Shown here piece after piece: positions 52,878 through 64,000 of a DNA stretch of 64,000 nt. The position numbers and the translations under genes were made by a program. How positions within the stretch are numbered: position 1 is the first letter of the stretch; the number at the start of each line of letters is the position of its first letter. This DNA comes from Chiridota heheva (taxonomy: Eukaryota > Echinodermata > Holothuroidea > Apodida > Chiridotidae): NCBI GenBank assembly GCA_020152595.1, contig JAIGNY010000448.1:899501-963500 (forward strand). Direction: 5' to 3'. The notes beneath the pieces are model-generated. The model saw only the letters and a program-made list of their open reading frames with translations. It was not told the origin of the DNA and did not search any database.

Positions 52878-55800
52878 TGTTGACCCCTAAGTATATGCAT
52901 GTTGATGTCAGTGGCAAAGGTAGAGCGGATACATGAAGATAAATGCATTTGGTGGTTATACTGTTTATCAGAAGCAGGTGATATTGAAAGGTACAAGTAT
53001 GTTTTTCCTACCAGACTGAAACTTTTCTTTTTTTGGGGGGAGAGGGGGTTGATATAGCATGAACTGCACGATAGACTGTCATTATTTAGTTTGCGAATCC
53101 TTCAAACCAGATCTGGTGCTTATGTTGCTTTCTGCCTGTGTAAAATTGAAGTAACAATATTATCTTAGTCATGCTTGTATTATGCTTTATCATAATAAAA
53201 TTTCTTTCAAAGCAATAAGTTTTGTAATAAAGAAAAATAAATTGAAATTAATAAATTCATGTCAATTTAATAAATGTCTAGAAATGTTTGTATTTGATCT
53301 ATATTTGTTACTATCATTATATCCATCTACGAACTGTCAGTTAAGTCAGTTAAGCATCTGAAAAGTTGTATTTATTTATTACTATTGCAGGGTGACTTGT
53401 TTAACAGGCCTCTTTATTCTCAAAATATTTAAAGTAATAAAAAAAAAACTATGAAATATATAACATTATGGGTAAATATTGAGAAGACCGTTCATTTTGC
53501 ATATGAATGGAGTTTATTGTACAGTATTGTACTGACCATACTATAAGACTGTTGACCTTCCAATATCTTTCTAGCAGTAGCGGATTATAAAAGGGGGAAT
53601 TTTCCGCAAGGCTTAGGATGCTGATAGGACCTCCACAAATTAGGGCTGTCAGCACATGTCGATATCATGATATTGTTTTTTTCCATGATATCAAAACTAC
53701 ATATCGCGATATGCCATTTTCACATGTAAAACTTAATGGAAGAATCCAATTTCAGAGACATTTTCAATGAATGAGATTTGATCAGAATGTATATACAGTA
53801 TGCAGTAAATCTTATTCTGCATACTTCCTTCCCTTCCTTAGATCTTACATTTTTACCAATGCAATCTGCCCACTTGTAACCAGGACATTTTTGGGTGTGT
53901 AAGTACCCCCATGAATAGTGACCTTTCCTATGCCCCTGCCAACCAGACAGTGTTGTTGAAGCCACAGTTGGAGTCCCATGAACAAATTACTTACCAAATG
54001 CCTACTTACCAAATGCCACAAAATCACGGTTCAAAAATCATGGTTCTCTCTTATTGATGTTGATTACATTACTTTCTTCTGTTGATTCATTATACACTGC
54101 TTGTAAAGTGATGCCATGATCATTCAATGTTTAACATGACCCATTTTCTGATACCATTGCACAATAAATAAAAGTCCAACCTACAAGGTATCACTTTCAT
54201 AAAGCAACTGAATTAATTGTTACAGATACATTAAAGCCCTTCTTTTTACAAATTTCATACATCGGCTAAAAATCCTGTCAATTCTTAATATTTAGAGAGC
54301 TACTTGGACCAAAAGTCTAGAATTTGGACCCAAAATGTATCCAACAATACCCACTGGAGTAAAACCACCAACATATCGCTCATTTTGCAAACAGACCCTA
54401 TGAATGATAAGAACAGCTCAATTAGTAATTGACCTCTCTGAATTAGTGGATTGACAGTTTTTTTAACCAATCACCGCACGAATTTGTTAGCAACAACATC
54501 TGCATAACTAAGTGGGGACAAAATCCTATGTGGTACTGATTCAGCAGTGCCACTCATGCATTCAATGCAATATACTGCACAAAACAAATTTCTGCACTCA
54601 CAGACTGAGTGAAGAAGATGGTGAACAAAAATTGTGCCTGCTTTGTAAATCTAATTCCTGTAACTTAGAACAATTAGCACTTCAAATTTTGTTTATTCCA
54701 AAGATCTGGAGAAGTGCCATAAATGGATCAAAGCTTGCAGCAGGTCACATGAACATCTAAATGTCAATGCATTGGTAATACATGATTGTGGATTTGAGGT
54801 TTGTTTCCCCACTCTAGTTTAACCGCATTGCTATGGTGGGTGTGGCTTATTTCCTAACTCAAGAGACGTCAATAAGTATTCTACTCACTGCTTGCTTTAG
54901 GCTCCACTAGTCTTCTTGAGTAACATACATTGCCTAGGGCAGGAAGCAGGTGGTAATTCATACAACTTTTGTAAGGATAGCTCACCCGATCTGCTAATAT
55001 TGGTTGGCTAGAAATGATTTGTACGGTCTGAGCATTTATGATTCTTACTTTACAAACATTCTTATACCACCATTCAATTCACTCAAGTTACTAAACTCAC
55101 AGAACAGTGGACACCTTTGTATACCCTAATCTGTGCAATTTGAGATGACAAGTTCCAAGCATGAATTCTGTACTATACCATATTCACAATGTCAAAGGTT
55201 GAAATTTAAATTGTCCACATTCTGCCAAATACTCAATTATAAGACCTGAATCAGGGGTTGCACTAGCTTCGGATTTTGGAGAGGGAAATTCCCTCTTTCA
55301 AAAATATTTTGGTAGGAATTTCAGAATTTTGGTAGAAATATTCAAGAAATATTCACATTTCAGGAAATTGTGGTGACTCCTTTCAAGCAATCGTGGAGAC
55401 TCCTTTCAGAAATTAATTGATGGAAGCAATGAAACGAAGTGACTTCTTTGCATTAGTAAGCACTGTAAAGATTGTTTTCCTTTTTCCACTTAAATTTCAC
55501 ATTTACTGTCCTATTCTAAATGCTGGCCACCAGGCAAGCAAGCAACAGGTACCATTATTAGTCTACATTACATTCAAAATATCCATGTTTACCAATGTAT
55601 TAATACGCTATATAGCAGTCTGCACGTATGGAAGAAGATGATGTGATCCAGGGCCCCCTACTTACTGAGTTTTTTCTTAATAAATGCCATTAATTGATTG
55701 GATAACAGATTCATTAATTGAAAAGAATTGGTGTATCAAAACTTGATCATATCCGTAATGACTTCTACAAAAGTTAATAACATAGTTCCGCTCTTTCTTG

Positions 55801-55988
55801 CTGGTACAAATCTTTAGCTATAGCACAAAATTAAATGTATCCAATTCACTGAAGGCAAAACAGAATATCCATGCAAATAAAACGTCATCTGGAATGAAAT
55901 TGCGTTCGCCCTTCACTTTATAGTTTCAAACACTTCCCACACTTCACTGGGCATCGATACTAAGGAATGGTTACTCTTCACACCATAA
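52878..55988. other. Intergenic region between the convergent genes
   Basis: AT-rich, with no protein family recognised on either strand. Several plus-strand AATAAA motifs (for example near 53192 and 54165) exist. The VPS33A 3' UTR must begin at 55988, but no convincing minus-strand poly(A) signal was picked out. Confidence 0.6.
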
Positions 55989-56122
55989 TCACCTGAGCCT
56001 GCTTTGTTTGGCTCCGCCCCCTGTATTGTCCTCTTCGCTCGGGATTGGGTATTCCATCAACGAACTCAACCAATTGTCACCATTGATAATTTTTGTTGTT
56101 GCGATAATGTACTCAACCTGAC
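55989..56122 (-). CDS. VPS33A: VPS33A terminal exon
   Basis: Acceptor TTTCACAG before 56122; TGA stop at 55989-55991. After two bases completing a Ser codon it encodes [20 protein letters not shown] and [11 protein letters not shown], then a Gly/Lys/Arg tail. The EYIIATTK segment and the Leu-Met-Glu run match the VPS33A C-terminus. Confidence 0.93.
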
Positions 56123-59100
56123 CTGTGAAAACGAGATGGTATAAGTGGGAATAAAATAAGAACTTGTGCACCTGCTTTTTAATTTAAGAAATGCCTTCTT
56201 AGTTTAATGGAAAATGGACAAGAAGAGATATTATATGAAGCAGAAAGAGCTGTCAATTCTGAACAGAATAATCTTTAAATTATGTCAAAGCACCTGTAAT
56301 CTTCTGGCTAATCAAAAGTTTGAATAATTTTTAATGTACGCAAAAGTTGTGTTGTTTGAATAATCTTTAATGTATGCAAAAGTTGTGTTTGAATAATTTT
56401 TAATGTATGCAAAAGTTGTGTTGTTTGAATAATTTTTAATGTATGCAAAAGTTGTGTTGTTTGAATAATTTTTAATGTATGCAAAAGTTGTGTTGAATGA
56501 TTTTTAATGTATGCAAAAGTTGTGTTGTTTGAATAATTTGTAATGTATGCAACAGTTGTGTTGTTTGAATAATTTTTAATGTATGCAAAAAGTGTTTTTT
56601 GAATAATTTTTAATGTATGCAAAAGTTGTGTTGTTTGAATAATTTTTAATGTATGCAAAAAGTGTTGTTTGAATAATTTTTAATGTATGCAAAAGTGTTG
56701 TTTGAATAATTTTTATTGTATGCAAAAGTTGTGTTGTATGATAGAGAGAACAGTTCAAAATTTTCAACGTATTTCTTTTAATTTCTGTCACTGAAGATCA
56801 TCAGACTTTTCTTCTGCTAAATTTTGATTCGAGGGTAATATGAAGATTAAAAACTTCTTAGTCATATTTAACTGCTCCTGTTCAAATAAGGTTCGTGGAG
56901 GATTGAAACACAATAAGTTACCCTATGAAAATTTATAGGTTTTTAGTTAACTTATGAAAATTCATAGGTTTTTTTGTTGTGATGTCACAAAACTCGCATA
57001 ACTTATCATAAGAGGTGCAGTGGTTAAGGCGTCTTGCTCGTATGGTTTGATTCCCGCCGTTTTAGCGCTGCACTGTGTCCTTGAGCAAGGCACTTTACTT
57101 GCTTGATCCAGTCCACTCAGCTGTGAAATGAGTACCAGCATTGATGGTGAGTTAACTTGTGATGGACTAGCATTCAGTCCAGAGGGAGTCACGTGCTCTC
57201 ATCTGTTTCCACCATGGAAAATGGGGATAAGCACCGGCCCTATGAGCCTAATGATTTAGTAGATTTAAGTACCATAAGAAGGTTCTTGAAATTCAAAATA
57301 CTGTAAACTAGTCAATTTGTAACTTGAGTTAAATTAAATATTTTGTTATTTTCATTGTTTATAGCATATTTGCATCCAATTAAGCTAATGATGTTGCTAC
57401 CTATCCCTAGATCTTTAAGGATGTCCATTCTGCTGAGCCAAAATACCTTAGAAATTGAAATTTCACCTTTAAGAACATTCTAAGAAACCTCTTCCACACA
57501 TGGGTGAAGTTCAGTGGTAAAGAGTCAAAACCTATATTCCAAATATTCTGGGCTCGATTCCTAGCATGAATCCTGTGCTACAGTATGTCCTTGAGCAAGG
57601 CACTTTATTCCACTTGCTTCAGTCTACTCAGCTGTAAAATAATTACCAGCATTGCTGAAGAGTTAATTTGCAATGGACTGGTGTCCTATCCAGGGACTTG
57701 CACCACAGAAAGTGGTGGTCCATCATGGCCTGAGTATGGTTTTAACTTTATGATGAGTTACTACTTGTCAAAGGTCCCCCCCCCCCCCAACCATCTGTGG
57801 GGGTCTTTCAATGAAGCATCTGCCCAGGAAGATCCTTCGCAAAGCATCTAAAATGTAATAATGTTGAATTATGAGACAAGTTTAAGGACAAAAAAAAAAA
57901 AAAAAGGCTCGAAATGGATATGAAAAGAATATGGGTCCAAATAGGAGATTTTTTTTGCCTAAAGTAATTATTTTAAAGTTTGTCATTGAATTTTTAAATT
58001 TCTTATACAACTGATTATTTTCTTTTAATATTAGAAGGAAACAAATCCAACCCAACAGATGATTGATATATGTTGAAGGGTATCCTATGGATATTTTTAT
58101 AGTAGCAATCAATAAATTTGTAATAACCTTAATAACAACCTTATGTCAGATAATTCCACTTTGACTTGAGAGGTTCATACCTAAAATAAGCAATATATCT
58201 TTTGAGAAAGAAAATAACATTAAAAACAAATCTTTCTTTTAGGAAAGAACATAACATTTAAAATGAATCCTTCTTTTGGGAAAGAGCATAACATTTAAAA
58301 TGAATCCTTCTTTTGGGAAAGAGCATAACATTTGAAACAAATCTTTCTTTTGTAATAAATAACATATTTGAAATAAATCTTTCTTTTGTAATAAATAACA
58401 TATTTGAAACAAATCTTTTTTTTTGTAATAAATAACATATTTGAAATAAATCTTTCTTTTGTAATAAATAACATATTTGAAACAAATCTTTTTGGGAATA
58501 AACATCATATTCGAAACAAATCTTTCTTTTGGAATAAACAACATTTGAAACAATTCTTTCTTTTGGTAAAATATATTATTTGAAACAAATCTTTCTTTTG
58601 GTAAAAAAAACATAACATTTGAAACCAAAAGGGAATTTATGCATGGTGTCACTTCTCACTGTATTAAAGGTCAAATCTCCCTAATAGAACATATTTTGGG
58701 AAATGTTCCTAACCACTTTCAAGTTTTCAAATTACTCTTTAAAAGACATCTTGCAAAATCAGTGACAGCTTTCACTACTTACTATCTTCTTGCTGTGACA
58801 AAAATCGAAGCGCTGCTATTTCTGAAAATGTGACTCCTCCAAGAAAGAACACGAGGCATACTTTCATGTTTTCAGCTTGGCTATTTTCTCCAAATGTTTC
58901 TGATAATCAGACAAAAGCAAAACATACATTCCTAGATAAACTGTAACATATTTTCAAACATCTGTAAAGAATTAGTGGTAACATCAACTGAATTGATTGC
59001 CATTGTATTTGAAAGTGCGAAAATAGCCCACAAGCCACTAAAACCAGCGAAATTGGCTATTTCATAGCTTAATATTCCCACATACGTTTATGCAAATTTG

Positions 59101-62100
59101 TGATTTGCAGATTTTAAAATGTTCTTTTTTAAATCTATATAAATAAAATTTGCATAATTTATTATAATAAGGTCTTAGAATTCAAAATGCTGTTAACTGT
59201 TCAAATCTTAACCTTTTTTGATGAAACTTCTTGCTTTTTTTCTTTAAAGCCATTATACTTTAACCTTCTGCAACAGTTCTGTAAAGGCTTTTAATCTTAA
59301 CCTTACCCCTAAGCATCTTCTAACTGGAAAAGTCCTCACTTCTCAGGATTGAAATTTAGGATTGAAAATCTTTGAAGAAAAAAAACAACTTTAGCTGTCT
59401 TGCATCAACTTTGCATTTAGCAACGAATCCTTAATTTTTGATTAAATAAAAAACTTGAAAACTCAAAATCATAAAAAATAAAACAAGAACTAACTTTTTC
59501 TTTCAATTCCCTGAGGCAATTTCTGCTCCTCCTCTACCGTGGGTCCGGGCAACAGTCGTAAAATTTCATCAATACTTCTCCAGCCAGGTCGTGCGAGAAA
59601 TTGAGCGAGCCGAACTGATAACGGCGCGTATCCGCTATGCACGTAAGAGATGTCCGTTGGGTTCTGCTCATTAACATCCTCCACGACAAGTTTTAGGGTT
59701 TTCCTTATCATTCCGTAAGTTTTTGGCCCCTGAACTCGAAGGAGGCCAGCTTTCTCTAGGTTGTTCAGGGTGAGAATGTTCTCATAACCATATGTCTGTA
59801 ACCAAAATGAAAAAATAATTTTAAACCAAGGAATTGATGAATATTACATCTTACAGATCATCATGACATGATAGTGATGATCAGTATACAAAATTGTTTA
59901 TTCTCATATGCATAACGGTGTCACTCACTTAAGGGCGTTTCTGAAAATAGAATTGTCCCACTTTCTGTTGCATAATTTTCTTCCTAATAAGTTTCCATGC
60001 TCAGAGCTGCCCAGATCCAATGCCTGCACAGGGAATACTTGTACACATGGACCCCTACAGCTGTTCAGGGCAGTCAAAAATCCAGAATGTTCGCAATAGG
60101 GAACCCACCATACGTTAACAATTCAAAACTCAAAAACATAGACCATGTATGAAAGAAATGTTAACAGCATTTATTTATTGATGTTTGGATATGCTACCAA
60201 TGAATTAAAATGTTGGGTGGGTACCTAAAAGGGCACAGGTGCTAAAGCACAAGCTCTTACTACGTCAAATACAGTAATTATTTTTTGGCAGAAAGGACAT
60301 CTGAGGGAGAACAGCTTCATTTTTTTAATGAGAATAATCAGCATGTCAACAGTGAAGGTCAATTCATGTCAGGAAGGTTAAAGGACAAAAAGTGCAATCT
60401 AACAAGAGGTTAACTACTGTAGAAGGTGCAAAAGTACAGCAGGGATGAGCAAAAAACGTTTTCTAGCCATCACAAATGCACAATTTTATCTGTGAAAACA
60501 AGACTATCAGTTGATTTTTGCTTGACGTACCTTTAGTTGGGAGGCACAGAACATTTATATGGAGAGAGGGGGCATGCCTCCCATTTCTACAACATCACAT
60601 ATATCAATTTGATCAGCTCTACTTCTAAGAAGGCAACAAAGTTTTAGGAAAAATTTGAAGAATGTTATGTCAAAATTACATAATTTAAGTCGCTCGTTCC
60701 TCCCCCCCCTCCCTCCCCCCTCCCTCCCTCCTCTCTACAGAGTCATCTAAAAATATTTTGTATGTGGTCATATTAGTTCAGGAACTATCTCTATCTACTA
60801 CACACATGCTACATAGCAAATACAAGTCTCTTGCAATGACGGCCATCTTTAATCAAATTTGATTTGTCTCCAGTAGACTCACAACTAGACCCTTGAAGTT
60901 TCCCCAAGAAGCGTATAGTGTATAGACACACCTGAAGGAGCTCCCTCATGTAATAGTTTCCCAAGAAAAGTGTATATACTCACCTGAGGGATCTCCCTCA
61001 TGTAATAGTTTCCCAAGAAGAGCGTATAGACTCACCTAAAGGATCTCCCTCATGTAATAGAGTTTTCCAAGAAGAGTGTATAGACTCACCTGAAGGATCT
61101 CCCTCATGTAATAGTTTCCCAAGAAGAGCGTATAGACTCACCTAAAGGATCTCCCTCATGTAATAGTTTCCCAAGAAGAGTGTATAGACTCACCTGAAGG
61201 ATCTCCCTCATGTAATAGTTTCCCAAGAAGAGCATATAGACTCACCTGAAGGATCTCCCTCATGTAATAGAGTTTCCCAAGAAGAGTGTATAGACTCACC
61301 TAAAGGATCTTCCCCATGTAATAGAGTTTCCCAAGAAGAGCATATAGACTCACCTGAAGGATCTCCCTCATGTAATAGTTTCCCAAGAAGAGTGTATAGA
61401 CTCACCTAAAGGATCTTCCCCATGTAATAGAGTTTCCCAAGAAGAGCATATAGACTCACCTGAAGGATCTCCCTCATGTAATAGAGTTTCCCAAGAAGAG
61501 TGTATAGACTCACCTAAAGGATCTTCCCCATGTAATAGAGTTTCCCAAGAAGAGCATATAGACTCACCTGAAGGATCTCCCTCATGTAATAAAGTTTCCC
61601 AAGAAGAGTGTATAGACTCACCTGAAAGATCTCCCTCATGTAATAGAGTTTCCCAAGAAGAAGAAATAGACTCACCTGAAGGATCTCCCTCATGTAGTAA
61701 TCAAAGATCTTTGGTTTGAAGCCGTTGTTTGACACCGATTGCATGCACAATAGTCGCAGAACCTGAAGAGACAAATGATAAAGTCTGTGTTAAAGAAAAC
61801 CATATTCTTTTATGAGTAGCTGAATGGTTAGCACAATTGGTAGAACAACCAGTTTCCAGTCAAAATAAATATTACTATATAAAGAGATGATAAATAATTG
61901 ATTGTATTTTTAAAAGAAAAAAGACTTTAATCAGCATCAGGGCTTGACAAAATTGTTTGGAGGAGCAATTCAATTTCAGCAGCGGTGAATGCATGGTCAA
62001 AAATGTCCATCATCTGGAGGGAAATATCAAGTCAAAAGAAATATTGCTTTGTATTTTGTCCTCTCGTCTTTAATCTGAAGCAGATGCAGGCTTATCTTAG

Positions 62101-62409
62101 CCCACAGCATTTAACAAATATACAAATTTTAGGCTTTCGTGGAGAGCAAATATTATCTATGCAATGAGCAACAAGAAAAATGACCATTGTGTTTTGAAAT
62201 GCATTTTGGTGGTGAAAAATATTGCATTGGACAGAGGATTGTGTGACAAAGTAGAAAAAATTGACTGAAGTAAAGTAACACTAATGAAAAATATTGGCGG
62301 TGTCTCCCTTGCAACCGACTCGTACTAACCTTGATTAGGGAGTCTTTCCTGGCAATACAATCTTCAATGTAGCTATTCACTTTGTCTGTGTCCACACCGT
62401 TCATAAATT
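55989..62409 (-). CDS. VPS33A: VPS33A, last five exons (5'-partial gene)
   Basis: Sec1/Munc18-family subunit of HOPS and CORVET. It holds assembling SNARE bundles and so drives fusion of endosomes and lysosomes. Five minus-strand exons (62330-62409, 61676-61762, 59495-59795, 58783-58899, 55989-56122) have AG/GT borders and matching phases, giving 238 residues and TGA. Recognition rests on [101 protein letters not shown] and [13 protein letters not shown], all close to animal VPS33A. Known proteins are about 600 residues, so this is the final 40%; the N-terminal exons lie beyond the window. The C-terminus ends in a Gly-rich, Lys/Arg-rich tail. The gene converges on the integrin gene. Confidence 0.96.
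56305..56745. repeat. About 36-bp minisatellite, 12 or so units
   Basis: Unit TTGAATAATTTTTAATGTAT then GCAAAAGTTGTGTTG. Units vary between about 28 and 40 bp by loss of TTGTT or GTTGTG. Minus-strand open frames across it are by-products of the repeat. Confidence 0.92.
57012..57245 (+). repeat. SINE family 1 copy
   Basis: GAGGTGCAGTGGTTAAGGCG, GTTTGATTCCCGCC, TTGAGCAAGGCACTTTACTT and GATAAGCACCGGCCCTATGA mark a near-complete copy. Confidence 0.85.
57500..57745 (+). repeat. SINE family 1 copy, degraded head
   Basis: The head is GGTGAAGTTCAGTGGTAAAG with GGGCTCGATTCCTAG as B box, then TCCTTGAGCAAGGCACTTTA and GTCTACTCAGCTGTAAAAT. Lies 255 bp after the previous copy in the same orientation. 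Confidence 0.8.
58200..58630. repeat. About 35-bp minisatellite, 12 or so units
   Basis: Units alternate between AAATGAATCCTTCTTTTGGG plus AAAGAGCATAACATTT and AAACAAATCTTTCTTTTG plus TAATAAATAACATATTTG. This suggests higher-order copying of two unit types. It ends 150 bp from VPS33A exon D. Confidence 0.92.
58783..58899 (-). CDS. VPS33A: VPS33A exon D
   Basis: Acceptor TTATCAG before 58899, donor GTAAGT after 58783, phase 1 in and 1 out. Encodes [20 protein letters not shown] and [18 protein letters not shown]. The acceptor is chosen because only this AG keeps the frame with exon C. A nearer AG (ATAG, just before CCAAGC) would need the other phase. Confidence 0.93.
58900..59494 (-). other. 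VPS33A intron between exons C and D
   Basis: 595 bp, AT-rich, GTTAGT donor and ATCAG acceptor. No repeat recognised. Confidence 0.85.
59495..59795 (-). CDS. VPS33A: VPS33A exon C
   Basis: Acceptor GTTACAG before 59795, donor GTTAGT after 59495, phase 0 in and 1 out, 100 codons. Encodes [19 protein letters not shown], then [29 protein letters not shown] and [16 protein letters not shown], the most conserved stretch of VPS33A. Confidence 0.96.
59796..60899 (-). other. VPS33A intron between exons B and C, unique part
   Basis: No exon. A CCCT-rich tract lies at about 60690-60738. The exon-B-proximal end of the intron is the array listed next. Confidence 0.8.
60900..61675 (-). repeat. 52/54-bp tandem array copying the exon B end and its splice donor
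   Basis: Fourteen units directly follow exon B on the minus strand. Each repeats [12 protein letters not shown] coding sequence (ATGAGGGAGATCCTTCAG or variants), GTGAGT, then TATACACTCTTCTTGGGAAA. The last copied 'exonic' base falls at 61622, 61568, 61514, 61460, 61406, 61354, 61300, 61246, 61194, 61142, 61090, 61036, 60984 and 60932. The first five steps are 54 bp; the rest are 52 or 54. Thirteen units keep GTGAGT; the most distal has GTGTGT. Variants include CTTTAG in place of CTTCAG, which creates an in-frame TAG from the third unit. Confidence 0.93.
61676..61762 (-). CDS. VPS33A: VPS33A exon B
   Basis: Acceptor CTTCAG before 61762, donor GTGAGT after 61676, 29 codons in phase 0. Encodes [18 protein letters not shown] and [11 protein letters not shown]. 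The last roughly 25 bases and the donor are the source of the tandem array that begins immediately downstream. Confidence 0.95.
61763..62329 (-). other. VPS33A intron between exons A and B
   Basis: 567 bp, GTTAGT donor, CTTCAG acceptor. No repeat recognised. Confidence 0.85.
62330..62409 (-). CDS. VPS33A: VPS33A exon A
   Basis: Read on the minus strand: acceptor TCACAG before 62409, donor GTTAGT after 62330. It starts with two bases of a split codon and then encodes [20 protein letters not shown] and KDSLIK, ending in phase 0. The following intron is 567 bp. Confidence 0.94.
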
Positions 62410-62914
62410 CTGTGACGAGATAAAATCAAATTGTCATCCTTAGAAAATTACAGCCAAAAGTATTTGCACATCTGAAGTGGTTTACCGTTCATGGAAAAAA
62501 ATAATTCGAATGGGATTTTTCCCAAAGTCATGAGATTAATAGAGGTAAGGGGATATTCCCAAGGATGTTCACTTTCTTCTGTATCATAGAGGGCTTAAAA
62601 TCCATATTGATATCTTACTTATTTTGTTCTGGAATTATTACATTTCAAAGATTTTGCCAATGTGTTGAAAAGTTTACAGTGTGATGTCATACTTGCAGAC
62701 CCAAGACCATTTTTATGTATTTCTTTGAAAATTTATTGCCTCTTCCTAAATTAGTGGAAACATATTTTGTTTAATTATTGAGACAGGTTACAACATGCAA
62801 TTCACCAAAACCTGGTTTGCTTATCTACCTTACTTTCAAAATAAAGAAAACCATATTAAATATAATAACAGAAACAATTGTCTTACATCTGCAGGTATGA
62901 CATTACACTGTACA

Positions 62915-63545
62915 CTATGGAACGCCAAAAGGACCACATGTGATGGAGGTGTCAACTTATTTTATGATGGTATCAACTTATATGGTAAAGGTATCAACTT
63001 ATTTGATGAAGGTGTCAACACATTTCATGAAGGTATTAGTACAGTGCTTCCATACCACAATCAAACATGGTCTACTCTGCGAACCCACTATATGTGATGG
63101 TTTTGTATCTTTATGAGTCATATCCTATAGACCAATTGCATGTTGTCCTTATAATACTATACATATTCAATAGTTCTGAAGTAGCCAATGGCTATTTCCA
63201 TTCATTTAAAAAAAAAAACATTTTTTTACAAGGAATTGTGTGATTGGTTGTCGGTCCAAACTTAACATAATCGACTCATGAATATCTAGAGCTTCGCATA
63301 TTGTTGTTGTAGGTTGCCAAAAGGACCACATTTAGTAATGGTCTGGAAGCATACATCTATTACGAAGTGATTTGACGTGATAATGACATAAAAATCAAAT
63401 CAGTTGATACCATCATCAAATAAATTGACAAATTAGTTGACACCTTTATCAAGTAAGTTGATACCTTCACCATATAAGTTGATACCTTCATGAAATGTGT
63501 TGACACCTCCATCACATGTGGTCCTTTTGGCATTCCATAGTACAC
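62915..63545. repeat. Foldback repeat whose arms carry 21-bp tandem units
   Basis: The left arm (about 62915-63045) has CTATGGAACGCCAAAAGGAC then four units like GGTATCAACTTATTTGATGA. The right arm (about 63385-63545) is its reverse complement, ending GGTCCTTTTGGCATTCCATA. The loop is about 340 bp and contains a third GCCAAAAGGACCACAT near 63315. In the plus frame the left arm reads as heptads (GVNLFYD, GINLYGK, GINLFDE, GVNTFHE), but nothing supports translation. Confidence 0.85.
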
Positions 63546-63644
63546 TGCACTGGTCACTTTTCAACACACATGAATAACCGCTAAACGGAATGAGATATAA
63601 TTTTTCACCACTTTTTTCTTATCTTATATTACAAGAATATTCAT

Positions 63645-64000
63645 TTAATAAGGATGTTTCAGCTGACATCATGAGGTCACATGACTTTGTTTACATCACC
63701 ATTTTGTAGGGCAGACTACATCTGCTGTACACTTACATACATTTGCATGTTGTTATATAAGATTACTTTTGTAAGTAGTATGCCGGAATTTAACTGTGCC
63801 ATTGGTTGCACTAACTAATAGCGTGTTTAGAATCCACTGATTAAGATTACTTGAAGTACTCAGAGGGTAATGTTTTCTTTAAAGTAACATTTTATATTGA
63901 AAAATTAATTAATCTGGCCGGTTCATTTTAACCAGCGCGTGTTTTTATGTCCAGGATGTGTTTCACATGCCCAGCCGTGTTTTCATCACCAGCGCAAGCT
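63645..64000 (+). mobile_element. THAP-family element, 5' end, running off the window
   Basis: 63645-63780 matches the flank of the THAP relic at 2183-2345 (GTTTCAGCTGACATCATGAG, CACCATTTTGTAGGGC, TGCATGTTGTTATATAAGAT). At 63780 the start reads MPEFNCAIGCTN, then TAA. The THAP start is conserved but the frame is closed after 12 codons. No further homology was recognised to the window end. Confidence 0.65.

Larger units (their letters stand above)
56123..58782 (-). other. VPS33A last intron
   Basis: A 2.7-kb intron with two minisatellites and two SINE copies, listed separately. 57885-57905 is an A-run. Confidence 0.85.

Noticed and set aside
54512..54760. 82-residue Cys-containing ORF in the intergenic region
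   Set aside because: No recognisable family, no splice context and no codon bias; it is too short to call as a gene.
56308..56791. 116- and 71-residue minus-strand ORFs with HTLKIIQTT repeats
   Set aside because: A translation of the 36-bp minisatellite within an intron.
58239..58652. 137-residue minus-strand ORF rich in Phe, Lys and Tyr
   Set aside because: A translation of the 35-bp minisatellite with no independent support.
56305..61675. Regular tandem arrays resembling a CRISPR array
   Set aside because: Units abut one another with no unique spacers, there are no cas genes, and the setting is a spliced eukaryotic gene.

Overview
The window is a stretch of an animal nuclear genome. It is AT-rich, has long introns bounded by GT..AG splice sites, and is densely packed with interspersed and tandem repeats. 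The repeats include two tRNA-derived SINE families, a decayed LINE with an RNase H domain, a DIRS-like inverted-repeat retroelement, THAP-type DNA transposon relics and several MITE families. Together with the integrin type, this suggests a marine invertebrate, most likely a deuterostome such as an echinoderm or hemichordate. That assignment is inference; nothing in the window names the species.

Two genes are supported by consecutive exons whose splice phases agree throughout. (1) Plus strand, 5607-50584: the 3' 19 exons of an integrin alpha subunit of the alpha4/alpha9 type. They join into 844 residues: the end of propeller blade 3, blades 4-7 with three Ca-binding loops, the thigh and calf domains, a membrane helix, and a GFFKR cytoplasmic tail. 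About 190 N-terminal residues (signal peptide, blades 1-2, part of 3) lie upstream of the window. (2) Minus strand, 55989-62409: the 3' five exons of VPS33A, the Sec1/Munc18-family subunit of the HOPS/CORVET tethering complexes, giving the last 238 residues. The genes converge tail to tail across a 5.4-kb intergenic region. No functional link between a cell-surface adhesion receptor and an endolysosomal fusion factor can be read from the sequence.

Layout. 1-5606: presumed integrin intron with a THAP transposon relic, a SINE and a LINE relic that carries a nested 320-bp insertion. 5607-6302: two exons. 6303-16104: a 9.8-kb intron with the DIRS-like element (about 7499-12388) inserted in an older repeat, then a long-TIR MITE. 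16105-36836: ten exons separated by introns with MITEs, tandem duplications and a SINE. 36837-41099: an intron largely filled by a roughly 300-bp repeat in both orientations. 41100-50584: the last seven exons. 50585-55988: intergenic, with SINEs and a 68-bp minisatellite. 55989-62409: VPS33A exons, with minisatellites in the introns. 62410-64000: VPS33A intron with a foldback repeat and a second THAP relic.

The most unusual structure is a 52/54-bp tandem array (about 60900-61675) in VPS33A. It re-copies the 3' end of the adjoining exon together with its splice donor 14 times, giving a row of candidate alternative donors. I found no bacterial features, CRISPR array, operon or rRNA gene, and no tRNA gene other than SINE heads.
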